From: Polytrichum commune
Taxonomy: Eukaryota > Streptophyta > Polytrichopsida > Polytrichales > Polytrichaceae
Length of the DNA stretch: 60,000 nt
Direction of reading: 5' to 3'
NCBI GenBank assembly: GCA_950295325.1
Contig: OX485809.1
Coordinates: 39,155,081 to 39,215,080, forward strand
Part shown: positions 12,607 to 23,220 of the stretch, piece after piece
Numbering within the stretch: the stretch's first letter is position 1
Layout of the letters: the number at the start of each line of letters is the position of its first letter
The notes under the pieces: model-generated
What the model saw: the letters and a program-made list of their open reading frames with translations, nothing else
What the model was told of the DNA's origin: nothing
Databases searched by the model: none
Program-made: the position numbers and the translations under genes

Positions 12607-15600
12607 TTTGCCTTGAAGCTCATTATGATATACAAATGGACAAGTAAATGGACAAATAACAAATAAAAAGATAAATGTCGTTGATAGTGGGTTTCAATGT
12701 TCTCCAAAGAGAGATGAGAGAGTTTCCAAGGGAGGATAGTTGTAAGGAGGGAATGTCAAGGTTTGAGTGTAGGGGGTGGGGGTGGGGGGAGGAGCATGGA
12801 GCATGGAGCTAGGAGATTCTTGCGGGGGCTTAAATGGTCATGAGGACGAGCAAGGGTTGGTGTGTGTTTGGTTGTTGTTGTTGTGATGTCAATTTTGTGT
12901 CAATTGAGGGATTGTGCAGGAGGTGCAAAGGATTCAAGGAGAGGCGTCTATTCCCAATCAGAACCCCATCGGCAATCTATAGGACACCGGAATTCCGATC
13001 AGGTTGGGATTGAATTTTGATAAGGTTGGGATTAAATTTCAATCAGGCTGGAACCAATAATGCCATGACACATGTCTTGGTTTTGAGTGCTAAAGCGAGG
13101 AGGGGTGAGCGGCTAAAACGAGGGGTTATGGCATACTCTAGACATTGGTACTATGTTCAGGCCAACTTTTGGCTTCAAAAATTCACATTAGTTTCAAATA
13201 AGGAATAAAAAATTATAGTCCTCCTGAATTCTATCTTCCTACATAAGGGTGATTTGCACTGCATTATACTTCTCCAGATGTGGCACAAAATCTCTTAAAT
13301 GATCTGTTATGGGCACCTCTACTCTATGCATTGCGGGTTCTTTTAGCATTGTTGGAGGTATTGGTCATGATGTGAGTTAGTTGGTGTGATGTAGGGCGTG
13401 ATATGTGTAGTCGTAGGTTGTGATGGGAATGTATGGTTAAACCTTCTTCTTCTTCTTCTTCTTCTTCTATGGTGGCTTAAACCAAAGATGCCAACTTTAA
13501 CCCCATGAGAACACTGAAGTTAATTTGCCTAAGGTTAGATTAGTGATATTCTTAGCACATGATTTATATGCACCTTACCATTGCCATAGGTGATAACTAG
13601 GTTCATCACTTTGGTACCAAAATGCTAATTTCTTAAGGGGACACATGTGGTTTTGTGGAGGTTTCAACCGATCGAAAAATGGCACGTGGCATTTTGCTCA
13701 ACTTTTGAATTTATTGTTGTCGAAGCTACTTAACATCTACATGTACAGTTCACCCAATCATCGTGGGTGCATCTCAATGAACCTTATACTCTTGACTTGG
13801 CATGTGGGAACCCAACAATTGGCTCTTGGATAGATGAGTGCATATTACTTGTTTGTGCATGCTTCAACATATTGACACCACCCTCGTTGAAGAAGATTGG
13901 TGTCTTGCAAAGTTTGATAATGGTGTTTTACAATGCCATACCGAATCTTGTCCACATCCATTCAAATTGACCCACCTATATCGGACCATAATCCAAGTCC
14001 TTGAGTTGCTGAACATGATTCACATAGCATGCTTTTTGGCCCTCCTAGGCCAAGGTTTTCGGACTTTATGAATGATAAGTGTAGGGGTGATGATGACATA
14101 TCCATAGGACCTTTACCGATAGCTAACATGGTGTCCACTCCCTTAAAAGTATGAAGTAACGTTACATTCTACGTCATTAACTCTTGGGCATGACCATGGA
14201 TGTCCTCAAAACACATATTCTATTCACCCCGGTCTTGGCTTGCCGTGTAGTAATAGTACATAGTAGTTCTTTTTCTTCTATAGAGTTTGACGAATCTTGG
14301 TGTTTGCATAACATTTTTTTCCAAGAGGGAAGGCATGAAAGTGATTTGGTAGGTTTACCGACCCCTCTTTAAAGCGTTTATGGTAAAGGCGGTCTCCCTT
14401 GTCTTGTATGTTGTGGTCCAATCCGACCCCCTAGTTTCTCAACCTTGTCCATGGGGTAGGTCATGAACCTTGATCCTTGGTCTTTTGATGGCTGGTCTAG
14501 TTTTTCGTTTTGCGTCTCTGTATTTGACTTGACCTCTTTAAACATGGCTTCCCTTGGGTTTCCGGTGTCCTCATTGTACATAATTATGTTTCCCGATGCA
14601 AGGGAAATGACATGGAGATTAAAGGTGACAAGGTTAGCCACAAGTCGGGAAACATAAATGTTGCCCCCCCCCCCCCAATAATAAGTCTTGCCCAATGCAA
14701 AAAAAAACACAACCAAGCATAACACAACACATAATCCCATTTACCACTTTCTATAGCTGATTCTATTATGAGTTTATGCTAAATAATCCTATTAGTGTGG
14801 GTGGAAAAGCTATTGTGGAAATAGTCTAGTCCACGTGGAAACAACGTGGGTCCAAGACCTCAAGTCTTCTCCTTAGTTTTTCTAAGACTCATGACCGACA
14901 CCTTACTTGAATTAAAATAGTTGCCTAGCATCAAAAGTAATGTACAATAAAATATTCACCCACATCACTTTTCCTACACAAGCAATTCATGTGGTCCACA
15001 CTATTTTCAAACTAGAGATTTGATGTCAGCTAAAAATCCAATGTGGGCGCTAGAGGATAAATGGCTAGAGGGAATGACTGCATATGAGCATACCTCTCGT
15101 TCATCCAACATAAAAGCCTTGAAATGGCATGCATCCCGGATGTTTCTATATTCATATCGATTAGTTTTAAAGACCACGGGGAGGTCACTCCATTGTCAAG
15201 TTGAACACCACATGCGAATAAAGTTTGCTACCCCTATACTACATGCCATAGATAAGTTTAAAATTTATGATATTTTTTCTAGATATACATAACCATTGAT
15301 AGTATCTTTTGTATATGCTTTTTGAAATTCTTAGTCATCTTCATTTTTTGTAGTAATTTGTGTAGTTCAATTCTGCGTCATTCTAGTATGAAATGGTATG
15401 TTTTATTAAAAACACAAATCATCAAATTTAGCTACCAATTTTTTTACTATGTAATAGGTATTGTGTATATCTACTCATGAAAAAAATTGATAAAAGTTTG
15501 ACCCATTTTGGTGATGCTTTATGTAAAAAATAGCTTTTTTTACATGTAAAGTGTTCGCACGTGGTTATTCAACTTACAATGGAGTGACCTCCCCATGTTA

Positions 15601-16149
15601 AAGACCCTAGATTAGTCTAGTCTACGTCATTTGAAATGAAATGACCACAAACCTATAGGGGGCCAGGTTTTTATGATGGATGGATGAGAGGTGCGCTTGT
15701 ATATTGGGGCCCACACTAACTTTAGAACTAACCTTACCTAGTGTAGGATCAAAACTCTCAAATCTAGTGTAGCGCGACCAATGAATGCAGAGAACCGACC
15801 ATTAGTTGCTAGATGTATTGCTTGAGTTTGAGAAATAAGCGGTTGAAATTCAAGACTTTAGGAAAATTACCGATCTTTTTAGGGAACTCTATGGGGATTT
15901 ACCTCAATTTAATATAGGAAAAACCGAAAGATCAAAACATGTAACCGGTTGGACTTGAAGCAGTAGGATCTTGACTAATTATGTCCAAAACTCTTCCTTG
16001 GACATTAAGTGAGACCTATTCATAATGAAATTAACCACAAACCTTTTAAAACATATTTCTAGTAGACTTCCCTTTTCCTCTTCCCCTTTTTAAGGTGAGA
16101 CTGGTGGGGCCCGAGATGCCTTGGCCGAAGAAGCAAGGTAAGGGTGAGT
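12607..16149. other. Intergenic DNA, no gene seen
   Basis: No supported gene. A (CTT)n microsatellite lies near 13446-13468 and a C-run near 14665. Short open frames around 14.4-15.3 kb show no domain. Confidence 0.45.
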
Positions 16150-16440
16150 TTGGGTATGTTTCCATGTAGGTCACTTGTCCACTAGATTCTAGATATTAGT
16201 GGGTTGGAGGTGTTCTCATGTAGATATGCACCAGTGATCAACCAACCCCATTCTCGTGGCCTACTAGAATGTGGAGGGCCATGGACATGGGCTGTTAGAC
16301 TTTCATGCTTCCATTGAAGCATTTTAAAACTTACAAGTGTTGGGTAATGAAGGATTTGAAGAATGATGGTTTAGAACTTCATCTTTGTTAACATGAAGGA
16401 AGAGGTTAGTAGGTGGGCCTGGATTTAAGAAGATGAGAGT

Positions 16441-16550
16441 AGCTAGTGGCACATACGAATGCTAGCCCACTAGATTCCATCTACATTTGGACGAGTGTGT
16501 CCTTATTCCCACCATAATTTGGTGGGGTAGGATTTGTATGTGCCAACTAC
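16441..16550. mobile_element. Small MITE nested in the foldback element
   Basis: About 110 bp with ~28-bp inverted ends. Left: TAGTGGCACATACGAATGCT. Right, reverse-complemented: TAGTTGGCACATACAAATCC. It abuts the next element. Confidence 0.5.
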
Positions 16551-16943
16551 ACTGAATATTGTATTTAAATGACACCAATTCTAATTGTCTTGCTCAATAC
16601 TAACTGTAAACCGCGGTGTAGTGTCACCAACACTAAATGTTAACCTGCCATTATTTGTCGTTCCTTGTAATTTTTTTGGGGGGATCATAGATTTACAGTG
16701 TTGCAATTACTATCACTTATTAAGTGATTTTTCAACCAAATTTCAATCATCCATGACAATATTTCATCACATAAATGTTACGATGCAAATCATACCACAC
16801 TTTACTTCAACGACTGGCATCAATGAAGTGAAAGCAAGTTGGGATGACAATATTTGTAACCTTATTCATAGAAAACTGTCACTAAAAAAGTAACGGCAGT
16901 GACATAAAATACCATGTGATACTAAACACAATATTTAGTGTAG
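16547..16943. mobile_element. MITE with CTACACT...AGTGTAG ends, copy 1
   Basis: 397 bp. The left end is CTACACTGAATATTGTATTT; the right end in reverse complement is CTACACTAAATATTGTGTTT. A related copy occurs at 22934-23220, sharing blocks such as TGTCTTGCTC and GTAGTGTCACCAA. The CACT(A/G)...TAGTG termini recall CACTA-type elements, but no matching 3-bp duplication is seen, so the assignment is open. Confidence 0.6.
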
Positions 16944-17262
16944 CTACTCTCAACTTCTTAAATCCGGGTCCACCTACTACCCTCCTTGTCCAAGCTACCA
17001 AGAATGGAGTTCTAAATCTTTGAATCCTTTGGTGACCATCACTTGTAGGTTGATAATAAAATTAAAAAAAAACCCCTTTAGTGGGTGCATGGAAGTCTAG
17101 CAGCCCACGTCCATGGTCCTCATCATTCTAGCATGCCACTAGAATGTGGTTGGTTGGCGGCTTGTGATTATCTACAGGAGAACACCTCCAACCCACTATT
17201 ATCTAGAATCTAGTGAGTGAGGGACCTACATGGAAACTCATAGCATAGTTACTACATGGGCG

Positions 17263-17550
17263 ACCAACGAACGGCCTCCCACTAGCAGGGGCCACTTTTG
17301 ACTCCAATATGGCCAGTGATGACCCTTGATAATAACTAACCCTGGTAGGAACTGTTCACTGGTGGCCCACACAAATACTTGTAGGGGGCTATCACCCTGA
17401 GTACTTATGTGATGAGCTGGAGACTATTCTGCTCTATGGCGACCTACTCTTCTCCACACTCATCACTTTCAGACTGGCTTTTAATAAATGGAGTACATAT
17501 TGTAATTGTTTAGTGAGCAGACACTAAAGTGCTCGTGGGATGGATTAGAA
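17263..17550. other. Flank between repeat cluster and gene region
   Basis: Nothing recognisable is seen. Base composition begins to rise towards that of the transcript-like region that follows. Confidence 0.35.
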
Positions 17551-20221
17551 GATGTTTCATCATCATGTGATGGATCCACAAGGCAAAATTAGTCAGGATG
17601 ACGATGCCCTGACGTGCCTCCCGTGCTTCTTCTTCCCGGTATTCCAGAATCATACGTATTTCTCCGACCTCAATAACTCAAAACATGTATGCATGTGTGC
17701 TCGCTGCTTCCTGGACTCCCCGTTCCTGTTTCTGTACTTTCCAGTTAAGTTACTGGGTCTGTCTGCACTTTGTCACAGACGTAAGAGTTTGCGGATTTTG
17801 TTTCCATTTTGTGTAGCTAAAGAGTTAGCCTCAATTGGTGGTGTATTCTTCCTAACCAGGAAAATCAGAAGCTGCCACCGTCTGGTGGCTCACATCACAA
17901 TCACTAATCCAGGGGTTTGGAAAATCTTGTGTGCTTGAGAGAGTTTTGGGCTTCTAACCGCTGCAGGGCTTTGCATTTAGGAGGAATAACATACATGCGT
18001 GCTGGTGCTCACATCCTTCGCCGTTGAGTGAGAGCACAAAGCTTTGTTCGAGGTTTGGAAAAATCTGGGCATGGTGGGTCGACAATAAGGAGATAGCCGC
18101 CCAAGAGGAGTTTCGGTGGGATTTGAGGGCGAGTGAGGGGGAAGTGAGAATTTACTTGGTGCATGCATGTGCATGTTCTGCGGGCTCTCCGCGCTCCTTG
18201 GAATGCGCTGCAGCTTCGGGCGGCATCTCAGTGTTGAAGGTGCTCTGATTCCAAGCTTTTCGCCGTTCCTAGAGACATTCGTTGTTGCTTGATTTCATTT
18301 TTGGCTAGAGCACCACATCGATCTTCTCTTTGACATCAGCAATCCTGTCTTTCGAACCTGAGTGCAAATGGCCAGTCCGAGAGTTCAATCTCGAGGCAGT
18401 TGCATCGTGTAGGCCTCTATTAAGTTCTTCGTGTTCGAGCATTTGAGCATTTTTCCTAGGATTGCATGCTCATTCCCAATGACGAGTGGCCGGTGTCTGT
18501 ATTTCTGCTACTTCGTTGCAGTAATCTATTTATACAACCACTGCTCCCATGTGCCCACTGCCCACTGAAATAGAATAGAAGCGTTATTAGGCTTCTGTGT
18601 CCTTTTCCGACTCTGTTTTGTATTCCAAGAAAGAAGGTTCCGTGGCATCTCGTTACGAGGAGGATCCCGTCCCTTGGCTCTGGATCGTAACTCCCTTTTA
18701 GTTTGTTGGGAGTGCAGCCCTTGTTAACGCGGCCAAGATGGTTGCCCTATTTATTTCACGGGCAGGAATCAATGTTCCTAGCTGATCTTTAGGAGTGTAG
18801 AAATTTTGTCTGTTTGGTGTGTTGGTGGAAATTGATCCTGGAGATTGATTACTGCTCCCTCAAAGTGTGACCAATCTGGAGTGAATTTACGTCCCTTCGT
18901 TATCAGAGTAAGTAGCCTGGACACGAATCTTTTCTCTTCTCTTTAGGCAAAGCTGTAAAGCCTGCCTCCGCGGATCAAGATGCTTCGCAACTCCCTCTTG
19001 GGAGATGCTTAGGTTTTGAGTCGTTTCTTGGTCTTGATCTTACAGGTCCCACATCTCACATACTTTTCCGACACAGAGTGTGAATCTTCTCTTCGACTCT
19101 GCGAATCTCTCCTTGATCTCTCCAGGAGCTAGCTGGGAGCCTAGGGCTAAGGTGGTCCTCATGAGCAACATGTGATCTCAATGGGGCAACTGGGATGGCA
19201 CTTTGAATGGAATCGAATCTAGGGTAGTGGAGATTGTAGGCAAGTTGTGGCGCACTTGGTGGCGAAGCATCTGGACATGTGATTCTTAAGCATTTCACTG
19301 TGCTGTGGTCAAGTATAGAGCTCCTTACTAATTTGGAACGGAAGCAGAAGCAGTCGAGTTTGAGCTGGGTTTGAGGCTACAGCCGAAACCCCAAAAGTGT
19401 GACATCATCTACAGTTGCAGGTGAGCTTTGTCTTCAGATTAATATGTCTGTCGTTCATGATTGAGTCTTCTCCCTATGATCTCCATCATGCTAATATCCG
19501 TAAGTAATCTGCAGAGAGCGATTTTCACCGAGATGAATTTTTTTAGAAGGAAGATGAGGGACAGGAACAGAGACTTATTTCTTTCTTTCCCTGACGAGTG
19601 ATAGGTTTTTATAAGATGGCTTTCTGTTGAGCGTATTAATAAGAATTAGTCGTGCATCCGGAGGTTCGCATCGTGTAATCTGCAAGAAGATTGGCAATTG
19701 CATGTCGTTTGCTTAGCCGAAGGGAAACTGTGGATAGGAATAGAGCGTGTTTCTTCATAGGAAGTACTTGGCTCTCCTTACTGTTTTAGGTGTTGTCAAA
19801 AACCCTCCATGTAGCTGGAGGCTCTTTTGAGGTTTCTTGTGTGCGCTGGTAGTTGTAAATGCCAACTTTCCATATGCGAGGACGGTTTTCTCTGTTCTGA
19901 CTCTTATCCAAATTTGATTGTTGCAGCTCAAGGAGTGATATAGGGTTGTGTGTGTGCTCGAGTGTGCTGAGCCCCGTGCCAGATGACTCACTGATTTTTC
20001 GAATGGTAATGGAAATGCAGATTCACAAAACAGCCTTCATTTCTGAATCTCTCACAGTTTACTCTTCGAATTTCTGGTGGGAGTGGTATTGGATTCCCGG
20101 GAGGACTCAAGAATATTATGTTTACGATCCTTCATACTTCCAGCAAGTTGGTAGCATTGTGGAGAAGATGGAACCCATCATTCTCAAACTCCTCCACTTC
20201 TTTTCTGAACCATGCGCGTAG
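17551..20221 (+). other. Probable 5' leader / upstream exons of the kinase gene
   Basis: Composition differs from the AT-rich repeats on either side and looks like transcribed plant sequence, but no long coding frame and no LysM or other extracellular domain is found. A strong donor-like site (TTGCAG/GTGAGC, 19420/19421) and acceptor-like site (GATTGTTGCAG, ending 19926) suggest an intron in the leader. A frame at 19946-20221 (starting ATG would be internal) ends in TAG just before the kinase frame opens. All of this is inference from composition and splice-like motifs. Confidence 0.35.
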
Positions 20222-21607
20222 GTTCTGCAACCCTTGTTTTGGACAAGGGTTATCCAGGTGGTCCACAGCCTATCAATTGCCGTCGGCATGTGTCTGCTTA
20301 AACGCAAGGTGGCAAAGGAGGTGGCGTCCACTCAGATTGAAACCCCTCCCTTGAAATCCAACCCCAAGAAATCTCCACCTAATGACAGCAGCTTGGAGTT
20401 AGACACAAGCTACACAATAAGCCACTCATTTACGCAGGGCTCCAAAAACTCCAAGAGCTCTCAAACCTCCACTGGGACTGAAAAGTCACTGGCAGGCTTG
20501 AAAGGCATGCTGTCGGACGGGGCACAGTTTTTCACTTACAGGGATCTCATGAAGGCAACAGACAATTTTGGCCCTGCCCGAAAACTTGGGGCGAGTACAT
20601 TCCGTGGTGTTGTGGCAGGCAAGGATGTGGTTGTGGTTGTGGAGAAGCGGCAGAACTTGGATGTTGATTTCGTCGCTGAAGTCAAAAGCATATGCAACCT
20701 ACACCATTCCAATCTTGTGAAGCTTGTGGGGGGTTGTATGAGCGGTGACCAACTCTATCTTATGTACGAGTATATTTCTGGTGCAAATTTGCGGCAGTGC
20801 TTGCGCAGCCCTATGACGCCAGGTTACACCACTTTAAAGTCATGGGTTCTGAGGCTGCAAGTTGCTCTTAACGTAGCTAAAGGCCTGGAGTATCTCCATG
20901 AGCATGCGTCTCCGCCTGTTGTACACAAATACCTTAAAAGCAGCAGCATCCTTGTGGACAACGATTTGCATGTGAGGATTGCGAATGTTGGCATTGCGAG
21001 GGTTCGAGGTGAAAAGGCGACCGAATCACAGAGCACACTTTCGGGGTCCTTGAGGTTTAGTGATCTGAATCATTTGAGGCACGTGGAGAGTCCCAGGCAG
21101 CAGAATGGAGAGTATCTTGGGAGGTCGCTCGGGCGATCGGTGGGGCGTTCGCGTAGCATCAAAATCACAGGAACGCATGGTTACATGGCGCCAGAGTATT
21201 CGACGAGTGGTTTGATCACCTCAAAGCTTGATGTGTTTTCCTTTGGTGTCATTTTACTAGAGATTCTTTCTGGCCAGGAAGCTGTAAGGCTCCAGCAGAA
21301 CCTAGAAGACAATTCGGTGAAGAAAACTTTCCTACCTGATGTCATAGCCACTATGTTTTTAGATAAGGATCCTAGGTTTCGAATAAGGTCATGGATAGAC
21401 CCACTTCTTAGGGACGCTTTTCCATTGGATTGTGCTTGTCGGACCGCACATTTAGCTAAGAAATGTGTCAGTCCAAACCCCGATGACAGGCCATTCATGC
21501 ATAATGTAGTTCTCACCCTTGAACAAATATTTTTGGCATCATTAGAATGGGAGGAAAATATGATGGCTTCTAAGAACTTCCTAACAAGTTCCGTTACTGC
21601 TCGGTGA
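20222..21607 (+). CDS. Receptor-like pseudokinase, LysM-receptor (LYR/NFR5-like) class
   Basis: Probable signalling protein at the plasma membrane. Positions below count from the codon at 20234. Residues 6-22 are a weak hydrophobic segment followed by KRK, then a Ser/Thr-rich juxtamembrane stretch, then a protein kinase fold from about 96 to 435. The glycine-rich loop is eroded (118-125), the usual beta-3 lysine is a valine in DVVVVVEK, the HRD motif is HKY (231-233) and DFG is NVG (251-253), so three catalytic positions are lost. GTHGYMAPEY and KLDVFSFGVILLEILSG are intact. The changed motifs and the DPLLRDAFPLD / RP pattern resemble the inactive NFR5/LYK4/LYK5 branch (from memory). The frame opens after a TAG at 20219-20221, which may be an intron acceptor (GCGCGTAG/GTTCTG); otherwise the first ATG is at 20288, giving a ~440-residue cytoplasmic protein. 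No LysM ectodomain is visible upstream. Confidence 0.7.
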   Translation, partial: VLQPLFWTRVIQVVHSLSIAVGMCLLKRKVAKEVASTQIETPPLKSNPKKSPPNDSSLELDTSYTISHSFTQGSKNSKSSQTSTGTEKSLAGLKGMLSDGAQFFTYRDLMKATDNFGPARKLGASTFRGVVAGKDVVVVVEKRQNLDVDFVAEVKSICNLHHSNLVKLVGGCMSGDQLYLMYEYISGANLRQCLRSPMTPGYTTLKSWVLRLQVALNVAKGLEYLHEHASPPVVHKYLKSSSILVDNDLHVRIANVGIARVRGEKATESQSTLSGSLRFSDLNHLRHVESPRQQNGEYLGRSLGRSVGRSRSIKITGTHGYMAPEYSTSGLITSKLDVFSFGVILLEILSGQEAVRLQQNLEDNSVKKTFLPDVIATMFLDKDPRFRIRSWIDPLLRDAFPLDCACRTAHLAKKCVSPNPDDRPFMHNVVLTLEQIFLASLEWEENMMASKNFLTSSVTAR

Positions 21608-22933
21608 GCATTTTCTCCTTAACCAGTTCCACTGAGGCCGAAGAGCTGGTTCATTGTAACATAGGCCTCAATCATTGAAAATCCCAACAGAACTCTTGAT
21701 GTCCACTTGCAAGGTATTTGATACTTGATTGCCTCCCTGCAGAGTCAGAGTGCAGCAGGTGTAATGACAGCCTGGAACTTACTCTTTTGTCCTTGTTAAT
21801 GAAGATGGATGATTCATTCAAGAGAAGGATTGCGTGACAGTCTTCCACCACTGCCAGGCGTCTACTCGTAAACCTCACTGCGTGTGAATAGCCCTAGGGC
21901 ACTTTTGTGTCATTTTGGTCAACAGACCGGAACTTTTGAGCATGACTTTGGATACCTTTTTTGTACTATGCCATGACTTTTATCTACTATTCTTCAGATT
22001 TTAAAAAGTTGAGTATTTTCATAGTAATTAGCACAAAGCATCTCAAGGTAGGGTTAAGTGCAAAAACCAGGGAAGTGAGTTGTAGACTGATGTTATGTTC
22101 TCTGCACACTGCAAAGAGGACTTTGAGAAATCGGTCGATCAACGTAAGTAACGAATTGATGTCTTCTGCATCAACTGCCCACAAAGTTCATGCAAGCCAT
22201 CTACCAAAAAGGACTTCTGACTCATCATATCTTCTACCCTTATCTAGCTAGGGATCACATTGTGCATATGAGGATTCAGAAGCATATATCATATTACCAA
22301 ATTGTCATATCATACTCATTAATGGCATTTTTTAAAGGAATCTAAACTTCTTGAGAGCAACCGCAAGAATTTCCATCTCATTCACAATTTTGCCTTTCGT
22401 ATGTATAATGTCACAAAATTGTGCAAAGCCTGGTGGACGACTAGATACACACTTGTCAGGGAAAGACAACTTCAAAAGTGGGTCTGGATACTTTCAGTGT
22501 GGATCAGATTGCACTGTTTATTGGAAGTCAAAAGCCTGACTCATCTCCCAGAGCGTTGACATCCATCTAGCATTTATAAGTACGTCATGTACTAAAGATG
22601 CTCATTAAAGTATCGAGTACAATCCTAAGCAGCGGCCATGCACTTTCCTTATAAATTTGGAGCTCATATGAATATCTTATTCATTATCAAAGCGTACATT
22701 CTTGTTCTCATCCAATGGTCATATACAGGGCCCTCCAAACTATGTCCACTATGGAGATTAGAATGGTTCTCATATTTTAAGTGCATAGTCTAATCTCTTT
22801 TAAACATGTGTTTTTTTGGCATCTATTCTTGGAGACAAACATAACCACATAGCATTCCAATAGAGGTGTCCGATTAAGCTAAGTAACTGGAATTAGGCAT
22901 ATCTATATAAAAATGCGACCTATCTTGTAAGAA
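21608..22933. other. 3' flank of pseudokinase gene and intergenic DNA
   Basis: The first few hundred bases after the TGA probably form the 3' untranslated region. Beyond that no gene or clear repeat is seen. Confidence 0.4.
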
Positions 22934-23220
22934 CTACATCGTATTAAGTGTCACCAATTCTATTTGTCTTGCTCGATACTAACCATAAAGTGCTTGTGTA
23001 GTGTCACCAATATTAAATGAAAACCTAACACTATTTGCCAGTCCTTGTACACAACATCTCGGCATTATAGATATGAATCACCCATGACAACAATTTAATA
23101 TAGAAATGCTAGGATGTAGAGTTTTCAAAATACTTGTAAACCTACTACAGTAGTGTCATTAGAAAAGTTACCAGAGTGACAGAATATGCCAACTGACAAC
23201 GATTAAAATACTTAGTGTAC
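22934..23220. repeat. Second, shortened copy of the 16547-16943 MITE family
   Basis: It shares in the same order TGTCACCAATTCTA, TTGTCTTGCTC, GTAGTGTCACCAA, a variant of GCCATTATTTGTCGTTCCTTG, CCATGACAA and the terminal TTAGTGTA with the element near 16.6 kb. It is about 110 bp shorter and more diverged. Confidence 0.6.

Larger units (their letters stand above)
16150..17262. mobile_element. Foldback-type element with ~180-bp inverted arms
   Basis: The left arm (about 16155-16330) and right arm (about 17085-17260) are imperfect reverse complements over some 175 bp. Both contain GTTTCCATGTAGGTC, CTAGATTCTAGATA and GTGGGTTGGAGGTGTTCTC on the appropriate strands. The ~750-bp interior contains two further inverted-repeat elements (16441-16550 and 16547-16943). 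Inference: a non-autonomous DNA transposon into which smaller MITEs inserted. Confidence 0.65.

Noticed and set aside
17552-17938. 128-codon plus-strand frame as a gene
   Set aside because: No recognisable domain, biased to Phe/Leu/Cys, and better explained as part of an untranslated leader or chance.
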